Shown here: positions 1-7,326 of the stretch, one piece after another
Layout: each line of letters starts with the position of its first letter
Numbering within the stretch: position 1 is the first letter of the stretch
Origin: an uncultured Flavobacteriales bacterium
GTDB lineage: Bacteria > Bacteroidota > Bacteroidia > Flavobacteriales > Crocinitomicaceae
Assembly: GCA_946479985.1 (NCBI GenBank)
Contig: CAMLIF010000120.1
Span: 1-11,640, forward strand
Length of the DNA stretch: 11,640 bases
Reading direction: 5' to 3'
Made by a program: the position numbers and the translations under genes
The notes under the pieces: model-generated
The model's database searches: none
The model's input: only the letters and a program-made list of their open reading frames with translations
Told to the model about the DNA's origin: nothing

Positions 1-48
1 CGAGATCACAGGAAGTGACTGGAGTTCAGACGTGTGCTCTTCCGATCT
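1..48 (+). other. Illumina P7/TruSeq adapter contamination (not genomic)
   Basis: Positions 1-6 (CGAGAT) match the end of the P7 flow-cell primer. Positions 7-14 (CACAGGAA) fit an 8-nt i7 index. Positions 15-48 match the 34-nt TruSeq read-2 adapter, beginning GTGACTGGAGTTC and ending GCTCTTCCGATCT. The match is recognised from memory of the adapter and is continuous with no mismatch seen. The segment is an untrimmed library artefact at a contig end. It happens to stay in frame with the following gene, so it creates a false GTG start at 32. Confidence 0.97.
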
Positions 49-985
49 AAACCGTTCGCAGGTAATGAATGCTCTTGTAAACGCTATTCGAAATGGAAAA
101 GAAGTAAAGGTGATAGTAGAACTACAGGCGCGTTTCGACGAAGAGAATAACCTGCAATGGGCAGAAAGGCTAAAAGAAGACGGCGCGCAAGTTATTTACG
201 GTTATGAGGGGCTGAAAATTCACAGTAAACTCATCCAGATAGAACGTATCTCCGACAAGAAAAGGCAACTCATTTCCTATGTCGGAACCGGAAATTTCAA
301 TGAGCGAACTTCGGGTATTTACACCGATATGGGATTATTCACTGCAGACAGGATTCTATCAAACGAAGTAACAGAAGTATTCAATTTGATGGAATACACG
401 CTTCACACTTATAACTTCAAGCATTTACATGTTTCACCGTTAAACGCCCGAAGAAGAATTACCAGTTTGATCCAAAATGAAATTAAAGAGGCCAGAAAAG
501 GAAATCCTGCATTCATTGATCTGAAAGTAAATAACCTGGTTGATTCGAAATTGATCAACAAGCTTTATGAGGCCTCAGCGGCAGGAGTAAAAATCCGGCT
601 GATAGTTCGCGGTGTTTGCTGTTTGATTCCTCAAATGGGAAAGAAAAGTGCCAATATTGAAGGAATCAGTATTGTAGACCGGTTTTTGGAACACAGCAGG
701 TTCATGATCTTTGGAAACGGTGGAGAACCGGTTTACTTCCTGAGTTCAGCTGACTGGATGGAACGAAACATGGACAAACGCATTGAAGTGGCGGTTCCAA
801 TCAACGATAAAGCTATCCAGGAACAACTTTCATTTGTGTTTGAAACACTTTGGTCGGATAACGTAAAAGCGCGTATTATCGACAAAAAACTAACCAACAC
901 GTACAAGCGGACAGATGGTGAAGAAAGACGCGCTCAGGTAATCTTACAAAAGCATTACGCAGCTGCAGCAGCAAAGAACATCTAA
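49..985 (+). CDS. ppk1: Polyphosphate kinase 1, C-terminal part (5' truncated by contig end)
   Basis: Polyphosphate kinase makes polyphosphate reversibly from the ATP gamma-phosphate. About 311 genomic residues remain of a family of roughly 690, so the N-terminal, head and part of the first catalytic domain are missing. Landmarks visible in order: VELQARFDEENN; GLKIHSKL, whose His (codon 221-223) matches the autophosphorylated His435 of the E. coli enzyme; GTGNFNE; LKVNNLVD; LIVRGVCCLIP; and IVDRFLEHSRF, whose His (codon 692-694) matches the second catalytic His592. SSADWMERNMDKRIEV follows, then VKARIIDKKLTN near the C-terminus. The gene is truncated, not broken: the frame is open from base 49, and the residues encoded by 32-48 come from adapter. 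It converges on the kinase-like gene to its right and overlaps its stop by 4 nt. No terminator is visible between them. Confidence 0.95.
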
Positions 986-2880
986 TCTTCTTCGGAAAGT
1001 AATTTTTCAGCAGTGTGAATAGACATAAGCGGCAGGTAGATATCAACCTGCATTCCGCCGGCTTGTCGTTCGCGCACAACGTATGAATGACTTGAATTAT
1101 TCATTTTGTTAAACACATTCATCCGATCTATGATCATTTGGTTGGCACGAATAAAATCCTGGGCTTTTAATCCGAGGCCGTTATCCTGGATTTGAATAAA
1201 CAATTCGTTGTTCGGTGTTTGAAGAACCCGAATCATGATATGACCTTCGTAGGCAATCTTACGGAAACCATTTTCAATGGAATACTCCAGGAAAGGCTGG
1301 ATCATCATAGTTGGAATGCACAAATCATGCAGATCCAGGTTTTCATCCAACTCAAATTCGTAGGTAAACTTATTGTTGGTTTTTTGACGCTGAATATCCA
1401 GATATAAGCGAATAAATTCCAGCTCTTTGTCAATGGTGAAAAAGTCGTTATCTGCGCTTTCAACCAGGCGTTTCATCAGTTTCGAGAAAGCAGCAAGGTT
1501 TTTTTCATTTGCCGAACCGTCTTTAGAAGCCTGAATGGCCTGCAGCGCTCCATGAATAAAAGCAGGGTTCACACGTGCCCTGTTAAATCTATTTTCCGAT
1601 TCGAGCAGTGTTTGTTTTTGCTTAATTGATTTTTGACGGAAAACCATAATCAGGTAAACAGCCAGCAAAGCAAAAATGATGATCCCAACTAAAATAAGTT
1701 TCCGTTTCAGCTCCCCAATCTCGCGTTGCTGCTGAAGCAATTTTTTATCCTGGCTGTACTCTTCTTCTGTCTTAACGGAGTTCACACGATGAAAACGATC
1801 CTCTAAATCGCTGTAACGACTAGTGCTCTCTAGAGTTTTCAAACTATCTTCCATTTTCGAGATATCCTCAAAAACCAATAATGCGCGCTCATAGTCACCG
1901 CTTAGCTTTGAACAGTTGTAAACCAATTCCAACGCCGATTTTACCCGATACGGGTTGCCTAATTTCAACGCATAAAACAAACTCGAATCGGCACACTCAT
2001 AAGCTTTAGAATATTTTTTCAATTGCAGATAAATGTCCGCCTTGTCAGAGAAAAACCCTTCTCTGTCGTTATAATGAACTGCCGGATTTGTTGACGCAAG
2101 TGCACTATCAAGATAAAGAAGTGCCGAACTGAAATTGTTTGTATGATATGCTTTGTTTTCCAACAAGTTGTATGACTGAGCCAATCCATCGGAATACTTG
2201 TACTTTTTAGAAAGGATCAAACTAAAATCTGCAACATGGATACTGCTGTCGAGATAAATATTATTTCTGGTACGTTTGAAATGATAATAGTAACGGTAAG
2301 AAAGCCGAAGAAGATTATCCGTTTTCGAAATTCCATCCGGGCTTTTATATACAACTTCGTATGCTTGTTTAATATGATTCAGTGAGTTTTTCTGATCATT
2401 CAGTTGGGAATAAGCGGTAGCAAGAAAAATCAAGGTTTTTGAATAGAAATTACTGTTTCCTGATTTCCTGATCGCCGAAAGATTTTTGTTCAGCAGATCA
2501 ATTGCTTTTTGATATTCACCTACATGAAGCAAATAATCGGCAGAAGTAATATGGAACTCCAGATAGGCTGATTTCCCACAGTTAAGACTATCAAGTTTCT
2601 TTTGCTCAGCTTTTAACTGCGTCAGCGCTTTGGGATAATTTTCCTGTTGAATATAGTATTGAGCCAGCAACTCATTTCCATAGGCTTTACAACGTGAAAA
2701 TGGTAACCGGAGAAAATGCCAGGCATCTATTTTTAAAGAATGCGGCTCATATGTCTCAAGCGAGTCGAGATCACGATTCCTGATATAAGTCTCCATTGTA
2801 TTACACACGCACTGTTTTTGTGTGAAGGCGGGGCCAACAAAACCAAGAAATAAAAGTGAAATTAACAGATAACGCATCAT
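982..2880 (-). CDS. TPR-containing LytS/YehU-type sensor protein, probable pseudokinase
   Basis: About 632 residues. An N-terminal signal-like hydrophobic stretch (MMRYLLISLLFLGFVG) leads a roughly 370-residue, helix-rich, periplasmic-type region with TPR character (repeated A/Y/L patterns such as GEYQKAIDLLNK and KKYSKAYECADSS). A short coiled-coil-like stretch and one membrane segment (about residues 395-414, LILVGIIIFALLAVYLIMVF) precede a cytoplasmic LytS-like kinase module. In this family the kinase motif is NPHFLFN; here it reads NPAFIHG (bases 1549-1569), so the acceptor His is Ala. The N-box, usually VENAIxHG, reads LEYSIENG and lacks its Asn. DNGLGL is kept but the second glycine box is not recognisable. 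A signalling role without autophosphorylation is inferred. The ATG at 2880 is preferred to an in-frame TTG at 2901 because it directly precedes the hydrophobic N-terminus. No LytTR response regulator is in view. Confidence 0.82.
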   Translation of the reverse strand: MMRYLLISLLFLGFVGPAFTQKQCVCNTMETYIRNRDLDSLETYEPHSLKIDAWHFLRLPFSRCKAYGNELLAQYYIQQENYPKALTQLKAEQKKLDSLNCGKSAYLEFHITSADYLLHVGEYQKAIDLLNKNLSAIRKSGNSNFYSKTLIFLATAYSQLNDQKNSLNHIKQAYEVVYKSPDGISKTDNLLRLSYRYYYHFKRTRNNIYLDSSIHVADFSLILSKKYKYSDGLAQSYNLLENKAYHTNNFSSALLYLDSALASTNPAVHYNDREGFFSDKADIYLQLKKYSKAYECADSSLFYALKLGNPYRVKSALELVYNCSKLSGDYERALLVFEDISKMEDSLKTLESTSRYSDLEDRFHRVNSVKTEEEYSQDKKLLQQQREIGELKRKLILVGIIIFALLAVYLIMVFRQKSIKQKQTLLESENRFNRARVNPAFIHGALQAIQASKDGSANEKNLAAFSKLMKRLVESADNDFFTIDKELEFIRLYLDIQRQKTNNKFTYEFELDENLDLHDLCIPTMMIQPFLEYSIENGFRKIAYEGHIMIRVLQTPNNELFIQIQDNGLGLKAQDFIRANQMIIDRMNVFNKMNNSSHSYVVRERQAGGMQVDIYLPLMSIHTAEKLLSEED

Positions 2881-2898
2881 ACGAGATTCGGAATAAGT

Positions 2899-2906
2899 CA
2901 AAAGTA
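2899..2906 (-). promoter_or_regulatory. Possible Bacteroidota -7 element for the sensor gene
   Basis: On the minus strand this reads TACTTTTG, matching the Bacteroidota -7 consensus TAnnTTTG. It lies about 19 bases before the preferred ATG at 2880. I see no good TTG/TTTG element at the expected upstream spacing, so this is tentative. Confidence 0.25.
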
Positions 2907-2912
2907 GTAAGA

Positions 2913-2985
2913 AAAAGCATAGCTTTTGAAGACTGAGCTAAGCAATCACAAATTGCTTTAAGCGATGGAAAAGCATAGCTTTTGA
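2913..2985. repeat. Two copies of a 17-bp sequence containing a small dyad
   Basis: The 17-mer AAAAGCATAGCTTTTGA occurs exactly at 2913-2929 and 2969-2985, 56 bp apart. Each copy contains the dyad AAAAGC-ATA-GCTTTT. Between them lies a 7-bp inverted repeat (AAGCAAT 2940-2946, ATTGCTT 2952-2958, 5-nt loop). The copies sit just upstream of the sensor gene, so they could be an operator pair, or fragments of a dispersed palindromic repeat family. Confidence 0.6.
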
Positions 2986-3020
2986 TATAGCTGCTGATTT
3001 AAAATAACTGAGTAAGGTTC

Positions 3021-3051
3021 AATAAAAACGGGCAGGTTTCCCTGCCCGTTT
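3021..3051 (-). terminator. Intrinsic terminator of the beta-barrel gene
   Basis: A perfect 11-bp stem (3026-3036 with 3041-3051, core CGGGCAGG/CCTGCCCG) and a 4-nt loop are followed on the minus strand by TTTTTATT (3028-3021). It lies about 75 bases past the stop of the outer-membrane protein gene at 3125 and upstream of the sensor gene, so it separates the two leftward units. Confidence 0.85.
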
Positions 3052-3124
3052 CGTTGACTGTGTTACTTATGCTACGCTTTCAGTCTACCTAACTATTTTG
3101 ATGAAAAATAAAGTTTCGTTTTTG

Positions 3125-3934
3125 TTAGAAGTTCCAGGTAAGACCCATTGTTACCGGGTGCACTGCAACTGTTTTATCTGTATCGAACAGCGGAATTAGT
3201 CCGTAGTTGGCAAATAGTCCAAAGCTTCCATATCCAAGTTTCACGGCTGCGTCTGCTCTAAAGGCACTTAAACCGTATGCTCCGCGTGTTTTTCCGTTCA
3301 GCTCGCTTTTATCGTCTTCTACTTTGTATTTTGTGTTAGAACCGATACGAACTCCGCCGATAATTCCCATTGATAAATAAAATCCGCGGTCATCAGCATC
3401 TTCGTTTGAACAAAGTTCCAACATCAAAGGAGCTGTCAGATAAATCCCGGTTAGCTTGTTTGTTTTATATGTTACAACACTGTCGTACACTCCAAACACT
3501 GCGCTGTCTGTTTCCTGCAAACGGTACTGACGAAGTCCGATTTGCGTCCAGTTTATTCCTAAACCAGTAGTAATACCAACGTTGTTTTTGTAAATTTTGA
3601 ATTTGTGTTCAGCGAAGTTCAGGTTCCAGGCAAAAGAGCGTGCAGGATCGTTCTCCCAATATGGCTGATCTATAAAACTGCTCTTCATGTTGTCATTGAG
3701 CAAAATTGTAGGTCCAAATTCCAAACCGCCCCAGTGAGCTTTAATTTCGTTCCATTCTTCTTCATTCGGAGAAGCATCAATGGTATCTTCAATTACACTA
3801 ATGTCTGATCCTTTCGGAGAAACAATAATGATTTCTTTTCCTCCAATCGTCATACGAGTTGTATCCGGATCTTCCTGTGCGAAGCTAATTCCTGTTAAAA
3901 CGATGGTGCTTATTGCTACTATTAGAGTTTTCAT
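3125..3934 (-). CDS. Outer-membrane beta-barrel (porin-like) protein
   Basis: 269 residues from the ATG at 3934. An in-frame TTG at 3958 is rejected because the signal peptide begins at the ATG. The signal peptide is MKTLIVAISTIVLTGISFAQ, with likely cleavage after SFA. A short acidic and polar linker (about residues 21-66, including GGKEIIIVSPKGSD) precedes a run of alternating hydrophobic and polar strands: GLEFGPTILL, NNVGITTGLGINW, GIYLTAPLMLEL, FYLSMGIIGGVRIG, AAVKLGYGSFGLFANYGLIPL and finally VTMGLTWNF. Ending in an aromatic Phe is typical of beta-barrel proteins recognised by the BAM machinery. The pattern fits the Bacteroidota OMP_b-brl/PorT-like group; the substrate is unknown. It is a single gene with its own terminator at 3021-3051. 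Confidence 0.8.
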   Translation of the reverse strand: MKTLIVAISTIVLTGISFAQEDPDTTRMTIGGKEIIIVSPKGSDISVIEDTIDASPNEEEWNEIKAHWGGLEFGPTILLNDNMKSSFIDQPYWENDPARSFAWNLNFAEHKFKIYKNNVGITTGLGINWTQIGLRQYRLQETDSAVFGVYDSVVTYKTNKLTGIYLTAPLMLELCSNEDADDRGFYLSMGIIGGVRIGSNTKYKVEDDKSELNGKTRGAYGLSAFRADAAVKLGYGSFGLFANYGLIPLFDTDKTVAVHPVTMGLTWNF

Positions 3935-4014
3935 GTTTCTGTTTTTAAATGCTTTCAATTAAAGCGTATTTGATAGTATGACCCACCAGTTACCATTTTG
4001 TTACAGCAAACATG

Positions 4015-4050
4015 AAAAAAAAAATAAAAAGCCCGGTAATACCGGGCTTT
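4015..4050 (-). terminator. Intrinsic terminator of the aminotransferase gene
   Basis: The stem GCCCGG/CCGGGC (4031-4036 with 4042-4047), extended by AAA/TTT pairs, has a short TAATA loop. On the minus strand it is followed by TTTTTATTTTTTTTTT (4030-4015). It lies about 80 bases past the aminotransferase stop at 4132. Confidence 0.88.
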
Positions 4051-4074
4051 CAGGAAGAAATATTTTTATAGTTT

Positions 4075-4112
4075 AATAAGTCGGGGCGAATAATTATTCG
4101 CCCCGACTTATT
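4075..4112. repeat. Perfect 38-bp palindrome
   Basis: Every base from 4075 to 4112 pairs with its partner around a centre between 4093 and 4094. The arms begin AATAAGTCGGGGCG and the centre is AATAATTATT. It lies between the aminotransferase stop and its terminator. It has no T-run of its own on either strand, so it is not itself a typical intrinsic terminator. It could be a 3'-UTR stabilising hairpin or a REP-like element. Confidence 0.9.
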
Positions 4113-4127
4113 GAAAACTTATTGAAA
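4106..4127. repeat. 11-bp tandem duplication
   Basis: ACTTATTGAAA occurs twice in immediate tandem (4106-4116 and 4117-4127), overlapping the right arm of the 38-bp palindrome and ending 4 bases short of the aminotransferase stop codon. It may be a slippage duplication or a scar of palindrome insertion. Confidence 0.85.
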
Positions 4128-4131
4128 TCAA

Positions 4132-5418
4132 TTAACTCAATTTCTGCAATGCCGTTCTTAATCCTGAGATTGCACCGTCAACATCTTCTGCAGAACAAGT
4201 TCCAACCGACAAGCGGTACCAGGTAGATTCAGCAGACGAACCGAATGCGTAAAAAGGGACGATTGCTACTTTTGCCTCATCTAAAATGAATTTCGTTACA
4301 TCCTGAGTCGAGCTCAAGACGCTGCCGTTCCAGGTTTTTCCAATCAGATTGAATTGAACAGTTAAATAGATTGCTGCTTCGGGAGCAATTGCATTAACAC
4401 CGTGGCCTTCATTTTTCAGAGCCTGGAAACCTTCATAAAACCCAACAAGACGTTTTGTGATCTCAGATTTTATATGCTCCAAAAACGTGTCGTACTGTGT
4501 TAAGCTATTGAGGTAAGAGGCAACCGCCAATTGTTCAGCCTTGGGTGCCCATGCTCCAACATGTGTCAGTATCGATTTGAATTTATCCATAATCGCCTTT
4601 GGTCCCATTGCCCAGCCAACGCGAACTCCGGTTGCAGCCAGTGATTTCGAAATACCGTCAACGAAAAGTGTGTATTCTTTCATTTCCGGACGAAGTGTTA
4701 CCGGATTGTAGTGTTTTGTATCACCCAGCGTTAATGCCCAGTAGATCTGATCATACATTACATAAAGCGGTTTTTTTCCGGACGCGGAACGAATCTTATT
4801 CTCGGCCAGCACCAAATCGCATATAGCCTCTAAATCTTCTTTCTTAAAAACTGTTCCTGTAGGATTCAACGGAGAACAGAGTGCCAGTAAATTTGCTTCT
4901 GAAATATACGGTTCAATTTCAGCGGCAGTTGGCATAAATTTGTTTTCTGGCCGTGTTTCAACCAGAACCGCTTTTGCATTGTTCAAATAAGTATAATGGT
5001 TATTATTCCATGATGGAACCGGGAATACAACTGTGTCGCCTTCATCAACCAAGGCCTTGAAAATGGTATAAATTGCAGGACGCGCGCCGCCGGTAACAAC
5101 AATTTCATTGACAGCATAATCCAACTCACCACGCATTTTCAATAATTGCGAAATGCTTTGACGTAATTCCAACATTCCGTCAGCTGCCGGATAATTGGTT
5201 TGGTCATTTGTATATTCCTCAATGATTGCTGTTTTCAATTCAGCAGGAATGGGAAATTGTTTCGGGTTAAAATCTCCGATCGTCAAATTGTAGATTTTCT
5301 CTCCCTGCTTAATCTTTTCATTTACTTCGGCAGCCAATTTAATGATTTCGGAACCAATAATGTTTTCAGCAATTTTAGAAACAATTGGTTTTTCTATAGA
5401 AGCTGTATTTGTACTCAT
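4132..5418 (-). CDS. PLP-dependent class I/II aminotransferase (aspartate aminotransferase-like)
   Basis: 428 residues, near the usual 390-430 for fold type I aminotransferases. These enzymes move an amino group between an amino acid and a 2-oxo acid in the cytosol. Visible landmarks: the N-terminal IYNLTIGDFNPKQFPIP; NYPAADGMLELRQSI; TGGARPAIY at the phosphate-binding turn (about 109-117); W137 near the cofactor ring; SPLNPTGTV with N185; YDQIYW with D223; and DGISKSLAATGVRVGW, with K258 as the Schiff-base lysine and R266. YRLSVG near the C-terminus carries R402, the expected substrate carboxylate Arg. All key residues are present, so it should be active. Aspartate is the likely amino donor, but other substrates cannot be excluded by eye. 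The ATG at 5418 is the only sensible start. It is monocistronic, with a terminator at 4015-4050. Confidence 0.92.
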   Translation of the reverse strand: MSTNTASIEKPIVSKIAENIIGSEIIKLAAEVNEKIKQGEKIYNLTIGDFNPKQFPIPAELKTAIIEEYTNDQTNYPAADGMLELRQSISQLLKMRGELDYAVNEIVVTGGARPAIYTIFKALVDEGDTVVFPVPSWNNNHYTYLNNAKAVLVETRPENKFMPTAAEIEPYISEANLLALCSPLNPTGTVFKKEDLEAICDLVLAENKIRSASGKKPLYVMYDQIYWALTLGDTKHYNPVTLRPEMKEYTLFVDGISKSLAATGVRVGWAMGPKAIMDKFKSILTHVGAWAPKAEQLAVASYLNSLTQYDTFLEHIKSEITKRLVGFYEGFQALKNEGHGVNAIAPEAAIYLTVQFNLIGKTWNGSVLSSTQDVTKFILDEAKVAIVPFYAFGSSAESTWYRLSVGTCSAEDVDGAISGLRTALQKLS

Positions 5419-5619
5419 AACCGGGGTGTTTAAAATATTATGCGGGTAAAGATAATCCTAAAAAGGCAATTCATTGTAGTTGACTACCCGACGAAACCGG
5501 CAAATTGATCATTTACTACTGCCGTATTCGCCGATATAAATTTCGAATGGTTCGGCCCTGCATTTCAACCAATTCAGGAATCTTCAGTATATTCGAAACC
5601 AAAAATTCATTCTAAACCC

Positions 5620-7326
5620 ATGAAACAACTCGTATTGCTGCTATTACTGGTATCAGGCACTTTTTCCTTTGCACAGAGCATTAAACTCACTGATTTAACC
5701 GGCTTTTTAACAAAGAAATCTGTAAACGAGATCAAAACTCACCTGGAAGCAAAAGGCTGGGTTTTCTATGAAAAAGAAGATTCGCACATTGAGGGCGTTG
5801 AAACCTGGGTCTGGACATACAAATACACTGCGAAAACAGACAAAGCCGTAGCCTGGATGTCGGTTGGGTTTGACGGAACCACCCCTATTCGTGCACAATA
5901 TGAAATTTTCGATTACGATCTGACTTCACCTTTCAGTCTAAGTATTTACGATTCGAATTTCAAATTTGAGCACATTGAACAGGACGAGAAAGAGTTCACG
6001 AAGCGTTATGCGAATGACAAATATTACCTCATCGAATACGATAGCAAAGGCTTCGAAAAGGGAGATCAGTTCGAAGTTATCCTCAAAGAATCAAAGGCAG
6101 ATGTTCGAAACGGTGTAAAGAAATCTTACTACGATTCAGGGGCTGTTAAGTCGGAATACGCCATGTACGAAGGAAAGCTGAACGGAAAAAGCACTTCGTA
6201 CTATGAAGACGGAACAATCAAAAAAGTAGGCAACTGGAGAAATGACAAGGAACACGGATTGTTTCAATTCTACAATGAAAACGGAACGTTGGATTCGGAT
6301 GAAATGTACATGGACGGAACACTCGACGGGCCCGCACATTTCTATTTTCCGAACGGGAAACTGCAGTCGGTCTATGAATATAAATACGGAAAGAAATCAG
6401 GTTTAGCACAGGAATACGACGAAGCCGGAAACCTGGAAATGGAATATAAATACATTGGTGGCGAGAAATTCGGTGAATACAAGGAATACACCAACGGAGT
6501 TGAGTCTTTCAAATGTTTCTATCTGAGTAATAAGCTAAGCGGGCCATATACACAAACTCTTTTCAATGAAGATAACGAGGCTTATGCAACTGTAAAAGGG
6601 TCTTACAAAGACGATTACTTAGACGGGACAATTATTGGAATGTACCTGAATACGAAAGACACGCTGAGCATTCGTAAATACGCAAATTCATTTCCGGTTA
6701 GTGAATGGCGTTACTACGGCAAAGACAAAAAACTGACGAAACGGATACGTTTTAAAACAGACAACCGTCATGTGATGCAGTATTTCGAAGACGGAATCAT
6801 GACGGAAGAAGTAATCTTTACAAAAGAAGATTCGGAATACTGGTATTTCACCTATGTTTTCGATAGCGGAGATGCAATTGTTAACGCTTCCTACCGAATC
6901 CCAGCAACGGAACTGGAACCAAACCAACATGTATTCACCATTTTCGAAGATGAAACACAGATTTTTGAAGGCGATGGCGTGGTAGATTCTTACTACAAAT
7001 ACGGTCCGTACTTATATGAGAATAAAGTTTTAAAGTACTCAGGAAACTATAACGAAAGCAACCAGAAATTTGGTAAATGGGCACGCTTGTACAAATCTTC
7101 AGGTATAAACTGTGAGCTAACTATGGAAGACGGCGTTTTGATGTCGGAGTATTTCCTGAGTAAAAAAGGGAAGCCTTATTCCGGAAAAATAGTTTATGAG
7201 ATGAGCGGAAGCCGCAACACGATTGCTGTTAAAAACGGATTGCGAAACGGAATTACGGAAGAAAAAGTGCTGGAAGACAAAACGGTTTACAAAACGAATT
7301 ATATCAACGGGGAACCGGTAGAATAA
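5620..7326 (+). CDS. Exported MORN-variant (MORN_2) repeat protein
   Basis: 568 residues with a clear signal peptide (MKQLVLLLLLVSGTFSFAQ, cleavage after FA). Residues about 20-160 form a distinct N-terminal domain I do not recognise. From about 165 to 345 run degenerate units of 23-25 residues with the MORN_2 pattern NG...YYEDGTIKK...W.ND...HG: GVKKSYYDSGAVKSEY, NGKSTSYYEDGTIKK, HGLFQFYNENGTLDS, DGPAHFYFPNGKLQS, SGLAQEYDEAGNLEM and so on. Further weak units lie near the C-terminus (KFGKWARLYKSSG, RNGITEEKVLEDKT). Such proteins are common at the Bacteroidota surface or periplasm and are sometimes labelled YwqK-family antitoxin; no toxin partner is present, so that label is not used. No type IX sorting domain is seen at the end. 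The stop directly abuts that of the convergent WG-repeat gene. Confidence 0.85.
   Translation: MKQLVLLLLLVSGTFSFAQSIKLTDLTGFLTKKSVNEIKTHLEAKGWVFYEKEDSHIEGVETWVWTYKYTAKTDKAVAWMSVGFDGTTPIRAQYEIFDYDLTSPFSLSIYDSNFKFEHIEQDEKEFTKRYANDKYYLIEYDSKGFEKGDQFEVILKESKADVRNGVKKSYYDSGAVKSEYAMYEGKLNGKSTSYYEDGTIKKVGNWRNDKEHGLFQFYNENGTLDSDEMYMDGTLDGPAHFYFPNGKLQSVYEYKYGKKSGLAQEYDEAGNLEMEYKYIGGEKFGEYKEYTNGVESFKCFYLSNKLSGPYTQTLFNEDNEAYATVKGSYKDDYLDGTIIGMYLNTKDTLSIRKYANSFPVSEWRYYGKDKKLTKRIRFKTDNRHVMQYFEDGIMTEEVIFTKEDSEYWYFTYVFDSGDAIVNASYRIPATELEPNQHVFTIFEDETQIFEGDGVVDSYYKYGPYLYENKVLKYSGNYNESNQKFGKWARLYKSSGINCELTMEDGVLMSEYFLSKKGKPYSGKIVYEMSGSRNTIAVKNGLRNGITEEKVLEDKTVYKTNYINGEPVE

Noticed and set aside
32..985. ppk1 starting at the GTG at 32
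   Set aside because: The first codons lie within adapter sequence; the gene is truncated at base 49, not initiated there.
2881..2901. Seven-residue extension of the sensor protein from TTG at 2901
   Set aside because: It adds a polar stretch before the hydrophobic N-terminus and overlaps the candidate -7 element; the ATG at 2880 is better.
2940..2958. Hairpin AAGCAAT/ATTGCTT as a terminator
   Set aside because: The stem is short and A+T-rich with no T-run on either strand, and the real terminator is at 3021-3051.
3935..3958. TTG start at 3958 for the beta-barrel protein
   Set aside because: It would place MKAFKNRN before an already complete signal peptide that begins at the ATG at 3934.
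5620..7326. MORN protein as the antitoxin of a toxin-antitoxin pair
   Set aside because: The YwqK label is an annotation habit. The protein is exported and no small toxin gene is adjacent.
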